A DNA stretch of 64,000 bases, taken from the NCBI GenBank assembly GCA_964017185.1, contig OZ024875.1, forward strand, positions 25,305,456 to 25,369,455, in the 5' to 3' direction. A model generated the notes under the pieces. It did not search any database. It was not told the DNA's origin and saw nothing but the letters and a program-made list of their open reading frames with translations. Source of the DNA: Rugalucina vietnamica. Its lineage: Eukaryota; Mollusca; Bivalvia; Lucinida; Lucinidae. Below are positions 56,315-64,000 of the stretch, piece by piece (position 1 is the first letter of the stretch; the number at the start of each line of letters is the position of its first letter). A program made the translations under genes and the position numbers.

Positions 56315-57843
56315 ACCAGAGGACCAATGGTCCTGTAAACGCTCCCCTGAAACCCGAGATATATACCAATAAACTTGTTTGACTAGAATGGTAATATCCA
56401 TGTATATAACCCCAGGGCTTGGTCAGAGCAACCCCTGGAGTCAATTTCTTTTTGAAAACATAAAACTGCAGTCCATTTGCCAATTTACTGAAAGTTTTGC
56501 CCTTCAAATGACATTTTAACAATTTTCCCCATTCAAATGCATGGGCGACCTAAGTTGACCTTGCCGTAAAATAGGTCAAGGTCATCAAAGGGTCACGATT
56601 TATATAACTTTGTAGAGCTCCATTGCCTGATGCTTCATGCCAAGTTTCAAAATCATAGGCCTTCTGGTTCTGGAAAAAAAGATTTTTAAAGGTTTTTGCT
56701 ATTTATAGCCCTGACAGCCATCTTGGTCATGTGACCATGACCATTTATATATACTTTCATTCCCACTTCCTAACAATGCTCCTCATAAAGTTTGGCTTTG
56801 ATTGGCCAAGCAGTTTCAGAGAAGAAGATCTTTGAATATCACTGTAATATACATGTATATTGCCCCGGGGTGGGTGCTGACATACCCCTGGGGTCCAAAT
56901 TTTTTCAGAATCATCAATCTTAAGTCCATTTGCCCATTTCCTGCAAGTTTTTCCCTACAAATGACATTTTAACACTTTTCCCCATTCAAATGCATGAGCG
57001 ACCTATGTTGACCTTGCCGTAAAATAGGTCAAGGTCATCCAAGGGTCATGATTTATATAAACTTTGTAGAACTCTAGTCACTAATGCTTCACACCAAGTT
57101 TCAAAATCATTGACCTTCTGGTTCTGAAGAAGAAGATTTTTAAAGGTTTTTTCTATTTATAGCCATGGCGGCCATCTTGGTCATGTGACCTTGACCATTT
57201 ATATAAACTTTCTTTCCCCCTTCCCAAGGATGCTCCATATGAAGTTTGGCTTTGATTGGCCATGCGGTTTCAGGGGAGAAGATGTTTCATTATTATGGAA
57301 ATATACATGTATATAGCCCCGGGGCAGGGGCAGACAACCTCCCAGGGGCTAAAATTTTCCATTAACATTAATCTTCTGTCCATTTGCCTATTTCCAGTAA
57401 GTTTTACCCATTAAATAGCAAGTTACCATTTTTTCCCATTCAAATGCATTGGCGACCTAAGTTGACCTTGCCGTGAAATAGGTCAAGGTCATCCTAGGGT
57501 CATGATTTATATAAACTATGATGGGCCCACTTCCCCAATGCTACATACCAAGTTTCGTGGAAATCGGCCCACTGGTTCTGGAGAAGAAGATTTTTAAAGG
57601 TTTTTGCTATTTATAGCCATGGTGGCCATCTTGGTCATGTGACCTGGACCATTTATATAAACTTTCGTTCCCCCTTCCTAAGAATGCTCCACATGAAGTT
57701 TGGCTTTGATTGGCCAAGTGGTTTCAGAGGAGAAGATCTTTGAAATTGTGGACGACGACGGACGACGGACGACGACGGACGACGGACGCCGGAGCATGGG
57801 TATACTATAAGCTCACCTGTGAGCCTTCGGCTCAGGTGAGCTA
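56315..57843 (-). repeat. Family A element in the upstream intron
   Basis: 3' palindrome GGACCAATGGTCC at 56321, 5' hairpin GAGCCTTCGGCTCAGGTGAG ending at about 57840, with a GACGACGG microsatellite (57751-57787). Three cores. AGGTCAAGGTCA at 56573, 57026 and 57480, spaced 453 and 454 bp. Confidence 0.9.
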
Positions 57844-60842
57844 AAAAGTTAAATTTGTTTTGTTTAAACCTTTCAATCTAGAGTTATTTCCTACCAGCAA
57901 GGTAAATCTCAGAATACACTAAATACATACTGCAGTAAGTATGTCAGGAAAATAATATAATGTATCTCCTATTCAGATATTTCCTACAAGCTAAGCATGC
58001 AGACTTTAAACTTTGACAAACAATTTTAGTAAATCCTATACAAGTGATAGGTCTGGTACACATACAAAGGAAAAGGCACATGCATATGGAATCACAACTT
58101 ATTACAACTATGTGCATATTATCTATGTGTTGTAAGACATGACCCCCAGTATACAATGCAGGTTTAGTTCCTTGTGATGGATAAATACTGCAGGAATTGG
58201 ACTATAGTTCATATGCATCTTCAGATTTCACAACAGATGTGATGATAATTGTGATGCTGTGTATTCCAAACAAAAGCTTTTTTTTAGCTTAGCACCGTTA
58301 TCAACAACACTTCATATCATATGAGCCCTGTCTACACCTACACTGTACAGCCACAGATGCTGGCTCAGACACAGAAACCAGAGAGATCATAACACATGTA
58401 GTTGACAGTAACCAACAGCTACACTGTTAGCACAACTCATGTTTGTTCGAAGCAGTTTCTCTTCTGACATGATCATCTCCCAGGATGCAACAATATTTGT
58501 ATGTACATTGTAAGAATGTCCAAATCAGTAGAGAGTATGTCTCAACCTGAATCTTATTACTCAGCTGAAATATCAATACATGATGATTGTAAACCCTTCT
58601 CTTGCTGGTAGCCACGTATGTCGTTTTGGAGGGATAGTCAACCTTTACAGCTTGCCCAGCTCACAAGACAACATTTTTAACAGCAAACTGCCAGTCTTTC
58701 AATTCAAGTAGAACCCTAGATTGACCACAGAACTACCACTCCCGTCGCGGGTGTTCCTACGAGGTGTGATGTCCCTGAAATCGGGACCGAAATGACCCAG
58801 ATGCAACAGTTGCACTTTTGAGGAACTCCATTCGCAACTTTGACCTGGCTTGTCACTCTGAAATCATTACTACTGGTAAAGATGCAGAATTGAATGAGGA
58901 TTTTAGTTATGTACCATTTTCTTACTGGATCATACACAATAAGCACAAATCTCCTGAGACTTTTATTATTTTTTTTATAAGTATGTGAAAGTCACCTAAT
59001 TGTCACGTAACTGCCATTAGGAAATCAAATGACAGCTAGGGAATTATGGGTAAAATGATGGCCTCCATTGGCGTGTTTACTGTCAAAATTACAGACTGAT
59101 CTGACATTTTATGGTGGAGTTACATTGTATAGAGTCCCAAACAAGGGTACCCCCCAATTCTAGCCCTATTTTTCATAAATTGAGCAAGAGAAGGGTTAAA
59201 TGAATCCATGGCAGAAGAATGGTATTTTACTTTAAAGTAACTTACGATAAATATTTGCAAAAATATGACACACAATGTCTACTTTGGATATCAATGTTGT
59301 TTCACTCATGACATTGATCTCATTTTCATAAATATATAGAAAGTTAAGCTTTCATTTGTGAAAATATCACAGCTACTACATGATAGTCAAGGAGTTACAT
59401 TGCATATTCAGATTCACAAGAGAATGAGAAGATTAATTATAGATTCTGTTTTCAGAGAAATTATATGGCCCAGTTTTGACAAGATTCAAACTTCCATCAA
59501 AAGGTCAAAGTCTTCCATTAAGCCATATACAAAAGGCAAAAATGGTTTGCTGAAAAAAAAACACCAACAAACAAACAAACAAAAAAACATGGTAACCATG
59601 TAATCTTGTAACACAAAACGATTGAAGAAAACCCTTACTGTCCAATAACAAAAAAAAATTAAATTCTAATGATAGGCACTTGTCTACCTTAACTGCTAAG
59701 ACCACATTAAAGCACCAAAAAAATATTGTGCTAATATAATAAATCTTTTTCTAACAAACCTATCCTTAACAATGCATTGTCATTTAAAGAAAGCCAAAAA
59801 ACAAAACAACTAAACATATTTTTTAAATTGATACAAGTTCTTCTTTCAACTCAGCAGCATCTCCTAGCACTTGTTTTAAAGGCAAAGCTTGCTAGTTGCT
59901 AGATACAGCAGCGCTAGTAGATTGAACACAGTGACGAAGCAGCTCTGAGCGTGAACTCTGATAAAAGACAGAGGCTTTGGTATGAGGTATACTGTTAACA
60001 AAAAGCTGCACAAGACAAAAACTAAGCCATCCACTCTAGAATAGTATAGAACAACTAGCAGATACCTTCATGTTCATGCATAAATCACTTTGAAATACTA
60101 CTGTCATGTCAAGGAGAACTGTATTGTTGTATGCTGGTGAAATGTTTTATACATCTGTCTGTATATTCGTTTAATGGAATAAATCAATGCTCAGGCTCAC
60201 TCAAAGTTAACTGGCATGTAAATTTTACATACAACAAACCATAAAGCATGAATGAAAGCAAAGACACAATCTATTCCTAAAAAATTTGAGGATTGAATAC
60301 TTGGGAATTCCCGTGTACTGAAGCAAAATAAAATCAAGAAATACACAATTATATTATACAAAGCAATAATATTTTTAAACTTTTTTATCATGCAAATGGG
60401 TCATCATAGAACATGAAGGTATCTCTACCAGTTTTATTATAAACTCACTAGTAAGTTGTTCAGCTGCACAGCAAAATAGAAAAGAGGGTACTTTATTATT
60501 CTTTTAAATCTTTACTTACATGTATTTTATTTCTTATCTTTCATTTCTACAAGTCAAGTTTATACAGCAGACACAAATCAGACTCCAAGAATTTACACTA
60601 CATTATTTACTCATTCAAATTGTACGTCTTATGGGTCTAATGGGTCAAAGGAACTTCAAATTAATCCTGCGACATTCACTAAAATCCTTCTTCTCTATAA
60701 TAATCAAGTAAATGGTAGTGCTAAGTTTTTAGTGAGGGCAGGATGCATATCATCAGTATAAGGGCACTTAATATATGAATGTTTGCTATAGGGACACATG
60801 TAGAACTTTACAACGACACCTTTGTTGGCCTAATTTAACAAA
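57844..60842. other. Intron sequence, no exon supported
   Basis: About 3 kb searched on the minus strand for the expected JmjC-proximal exon without success. A G+C-richer patch at 58735-58850 has no recognisable product. CATTGTCATTTAAAGAAAGCC at 59773 recurs at 61017 inside the family K copy. Confidence 0.4.
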
Positions 60843-61135
60843 TGAGCCGCCTCGTGGGAAAACCAACAATGTGGTTTTAGAACAGGTCCGACACAAACTG
60901 GCCTCTACAGTCACAGAAAGAGCTAGAAGCTTGAAATTTTGGATGTAAGTAGAGGAGGATTTGTACAATCCGAGTAGCGAAAACAAAGGCGCTGATCAGC
61001 TTCGCGGTTACAGAAGCATTGTCATTTAAAGAAAGCCTAACATTTTATACTATTATTATATACGGTTACCGCGAAGCTGATCTGCGCCTTTGTTTTCGCC
61101 TATGCAGATTGTTGGTTTTCCCATGGGGCGGCTCA
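60843..61135. mobile_element. Family K MITE, clearest copy
   Basis: TGAGCCGCCTCGTGGGAAAA and its mirror TTTTCCCATGGGGCGGCTCA form near-perfect 24-bp inverted ends. An inner inverted pair GCTGATCAGCTTCGCGGTTAC / GTTACCGCGAAGCTGATC surrounds a 45-bp stretch that includes CATTGTCATTTAAAGAAAGCC, also found alone at 59773. Confidence 0.78.
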
Positions 61136-61391
61136 AATCACTTTCATCTGAAGGCTTTATAAAGTAATGTTCTTTAGTTGAAAGGCATAAAATTTAACTT
61201 TAATCAAAAAGTTAATTATCATGTAATTCAATATCCTGATCTTCTGAAAAGAGCATGGCGACACTCTCAAAGACCTATTTCCCTGTCTATTGAGGGTCAT
61301 TAGCTGATCAATGATATGGGACAAAACACTAGAAAACCTAGTGGCCTGACAATGACTCAAAATGAAGGTAGGGGCCAAAACAGAAAAAAAA

Positions 61392-62527
61392 ACTAGAAAA
61401 TGTGCCTTGAGAGGCACGTATACCCCCGGCTGGTAGCCACCAAGCCCCTCTCCTCCCTACCCCCTACCCAAACAACCCCGCACATGCTCACCCCTGACAT
61501 TGAAACTCAAATCCCCAATAAAAGACAGTACCCTTATCAAGTACATTGTAGAAATAAGCACTGTAAACAGGGACGGATCCAGGATTTCTGAAGAGGGGGT
61601 TCAAATATAAGAACGGGGGGTTCGTTTGCCTAGTTTCACAAAAAAATCTCTTGAAATTCACAATGAAAATGAAATAATTTGGGTCAACTGGGGGGTTTGA
61701 TGGAACCCCTTGTGGTTCGATGGAACCCCTTGAACCCCCTCTAAATCCGCCACTGGTAAAGCACTTTTCGTACAAACAAGGGGGAGTGCAGTTTTCGAAA
61801 GACAGCTCTATCTCAAAGCAGAATACAGAGCTGACTTGTATACTCAATCTAGAACATAATCATGGACATTGTGGGTCAGGACCTCAGTCCTAGATTGAAA
61901 TGAAAATAGAATGTCATTCTTAAAAAAAAATAAAATAAAGATCTTAAAAAAAAAAAAGATCTTGACCTCGAGTCCCACCCCCAGCCCCATGTATGGATCC
62001 TTGGGTCTAACCCTTATGTGGTACCTGTGGTGTAAGCATTAATGCTTTCTGACACATGATTGTCAAGATATAGACCTACAGAATATTAACCTTGATAACT
62101 ACTGTATATTATAAATGCCCCACCCCTAGAGTTTGGTCAAATAGGAATACATTCCTTAAGTATTTGTTAAGATATGCACTTAGAGAAGACAAAAAACACT
62201 ATGTAAATAGCACATTTTCAATGTGACCTAGTTTTTGACCTCTAGCCCCACCCACAGGCATGGACCTTGGGGTTCGAACTCATAGAAACAAAGCAAACCC
62301 TATATGGTACCTATGGTCCAAATATGAATGGTTTCTGATCATTGGTTCATGAGATATACACCACCAGAGAAACTTTAACCAAAACTTTGACATAAATTCC
62401 ACGAACGTTCCGGAATTACGAACGAACTAACAAACGAACAAACATACAACCCAATGAACGTACATACGAACGGACGAATGGAAAAGCGAAAACTATATAC
62501 CCGTCGGCAAAAAAACCTGGGGTATAA
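61392..62527 (-). repeat. Family H element
   Basis: The left (3') end reads CTAGAAAATGTGCCTTGAGAG GCAC with a GTGCC/GGCAC hairpin, then GTATACCCCCGGCTGG. The right (5') end reads ACCTGGGGTATAAT. GTATACCCC/GGGGTATA forms the subterminal inverted repeat. On the minus strand the 3' terminus is a hairpin followed by ATTTTCTAGTT, nearly the same as family D (ATTTTTCTAGTT). The core has two or three diverged roughly 190-bp units with AGCCCCACCC, related to the GTGGGGCT half of family B. A MITE (61568-61755) interrupts it. Confidence 0.6.
61568..61755. mobile_element. 188-bp hAT-like MITE
   Basis: CAGGGACGGATCCAGGATTT at the left and AAATCCGCCACTG at the right are inverted ends. GTAAA is present directly outside both ends (61563-61567, 61756-61760), a 5-bp duplication. 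The GGATCC-containing ends resemble the MITE at 18468. Confidence 0.7.
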
Positions 62528-62915
62528 TCAATATTGCTTGCAGAGGGAGACAGTTTTATTGCGCATATTATGCAGGGACCCTAAAACCAATAAACACTGG
62601 TACTACAGGTATTATCCTTTAGGGACCTCTATTGACTCGTGCAGAGATGAGATAATCACCTCATTATGACAGTCCTTTGATTGCTGGAACATATTGCACC
62701 ATTAGGGGTCATTAACCGAATTTTTAAATGGGTGTCCCCCTTTGATGCCCTTGTAGCTCCTACCACGGGTATTATATTGCTATCTTGATAATCTTTGCAT
62801 ATACATTTTTAAAACAGTGCCTTAGAATCTAAAGCATGTCTTATTAAGCAATACTGAAACTAGTAGTCTAGTAATAAGAAAATAATTAAACTTTTAACAC
62901 ACTGGTTGTCCATAG
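62528..62915. other. Unassigned sequence
   Basis: No gene or repeat recognised. Confidence 0.35.
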
Positions 62916-63041
62916 ACAACCAACACAACTGAGTACAACCAACACAACTGAGTACAACCAACACAACTGAGTACAACCAACACAACTGAGTACAACCAAC
63001 ACAAATGAGTACAACCAACACAAATGAGTACAACCAACAAC
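62916..63041. repeat. 19-bp minisatellite, 6.6 units
   Basis: ACAACCAACACAACTGAGT repeats at 62916, 62935, 62954, 62973, 62992, 63011 and 63030. The last two full units share the variant ACAAATGAGT, so expansion involved neighbouring units. Because 19 is not a multiple of 3, open frames across it are an artefact of the repeat. Confidence 0.95.
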
Positions 63042-64000
63042 CAATTTAAGGTTGTAGGATGCAGGTTGTCTTTGGAACAACTTGCAGGATTATAGAAGTC
63101 TGTGGCAATTTTTTCAAAAACAGGCATTTTCTCCTTGTTCTCTTATTAAAGGGCAAGGCAAGGATGGAATACAATTTGTCTTCAACGAAAGAACCCATCT
63201 CCCTTAACTATATGGCACATGTTTTATTAAAATCGGATGGAAATTAAGAAAGCTATGTCTAGGTTTGAATATTCATTAATTTTTGTTTGTTGGATATTCA
63301 TGAGGATTTATGATGTCATAAAGCCTTAATAAAATATGCATAACCAATATTAATGAAACACTATCAATATTTTTCTGTTATGTTTATTGGAATGTTTTCT
63401 ACTATAGATTTACTATAAATTCTGGCCATATTTCACCATATTAGCTTTTAAATATAAAATTTATTCATTGTTTAAGATCTGACAGTTTTCTAATCAAATA
63501 TTTCTTGACTGATTTGAACAAAATTTGCGCCAAAATGTTTGATTTCAACAGTTCTTTAGTTTAAAAGGTATGTTGTTGCATATTGCATTCTCCTTTGATT
63601 TCATCAGTATTGGTTTTTCTCAGTCTCCTTGGTTTTCTATGGATGTCCAGTGTTTACTAACAATCAGCAATTTCTGGACAAAACCAACAAACTTGTGAAT
63701 GCATCAAGTGACTATATGGCAAATCACTCTATACAGAGATGTTTACAGTGCACACTTTGTTGGTTCCGTTATATAATGCATGAACATAACACAAAGTTTA
63801 GAAATTAAAAAGAAAATCAACAATTAACGGAGAACTGATTACCTTGCAATATGGCAGATGTGTTATTCTTAATCTCAATTTCATCTAATTAGAAATGTTT
63901 GTCGATAAGAATGACATAGAAGGGTATACAAAGTATTAAATTAGATATCTGATAGATTGATGTTTAATGACGCCTCAACCCTAATGGGTCATTAGCATTT
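63042..64000. other. Intron or intergenic sequence, nothing recognised
   Basis: A+T-rich. No exon, RNA or repeat family seen. Confidence 0.35.

Noticed and set aside
58716-58946. G+C-richer minus-strand open frame of 76 codons inside the upstream intron
   Set aside because: No recognisable domain, no family motif, no phase-compatible splice sites to the KDM7 exons.
59820-60000. Possible extra minus-strand exon (peptides such as QALPLKQVLGDAAELKEEL)
   Set aside because: Protein-like over about 20 residues, but the candidate acceptor lacks a pyrimidine tract, the upstream part hits a stop, and I could not align it with any KDM7 segment.
62886-63127. A cysteine/leucine-rich repetitive open frame
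   Set aside because: It is the 19-bp minisatellite read in all three frames, which gives the same peptide in rotation. Not a gene.

Overview
This is a repeat-dense piece of animal genome, most likely from a bivalve mollusc. That rests on the host gene (a metazoan histone demethylase with introns) and on the dominant repeat families, whose style (tandem cores between short conserved ends, with hairpins and GGTCA-rich cores) is typical of bivalve non-autonomous elements. The species cannot be named from the window. Only one host protein gene is supported.

Host gene. The minus strand from 55841 down to 34023 carries the last ten coding exons of a KDM7-family histone demethylase (PHF8/PHF2 type). 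All ten exons have GT/AG borders. Their phases match from exon to exon, they total 1821 bases (606 codons plus a stop), and they end in the family's diagnostic C-terminus (ATAKQRLGKILKIH). The PHD finger and JmjC catalytic exons are not present and should lie beyond base 64000. Bases 55842-64000 are then intron, and 1-34022 lies downstream of the stop codon.

Repeats by region. 1-4740: copies of family A (ends AGCTCACCTGAGC / CTCAGGTGAGC plus a GGACCATTGGTCC palindrome), one nested in another, and a 1 kb inverted-repeat element. 4742-6968: a family B element followed by a tRNA-derived SINE. 7320-13400: a 6 kb element (G) with a 187-bp tandem array, split by a family A copy. 13512-17880: a small inverted-repeat element, then an A-ended element with a different core (E), itself split by a family A copy. 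17881-19314: pieces of family D with nested A and a MITE. 19317-24227: a 4.9 kb TA-flanked inverted-repeat element holding a miniature LTR element (TRIM) and two palindromic elements. 24336-34022: small elements, a second E copy, a 66-bp satellite of about 18 units, a family A copy and a Tc1-like transposon relic. 34023-55841: the gene, with introns filled by two inverted B copies, a hAT-type element holding a D copy, a second hAT-type element with a perfect 8-bp target duplication, a third E copy, family J with nested A, and family C. 55842-64000: an A copy, a MITE, family H and a 19-bp minisatellite.

Two patterns unify the window. First, at least five unrelated-looking families (A/E, B, C, D, H) share one plan: a subterminal inverted repeat at both ends, a hairpin close to the 3' end, and a tandem core in between. 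This is the plan of Helentron-associated (HINE/DINE-1) and bivalve pearl-type elements. Second, several cores are built around nuclear-receptor half-sites in different canonical arrangements: B carries GGTCAnnnTGACC (IR3, estrogen-response type) at an almost exact 128-bp period, A and C carry AGGTCAAGGTCA (DR0, with the ERR/NR5A extended half-site), and G carries AGGTCAnAGGTCA (DR1). Whether any receptor binds them cannot be told from sequence.
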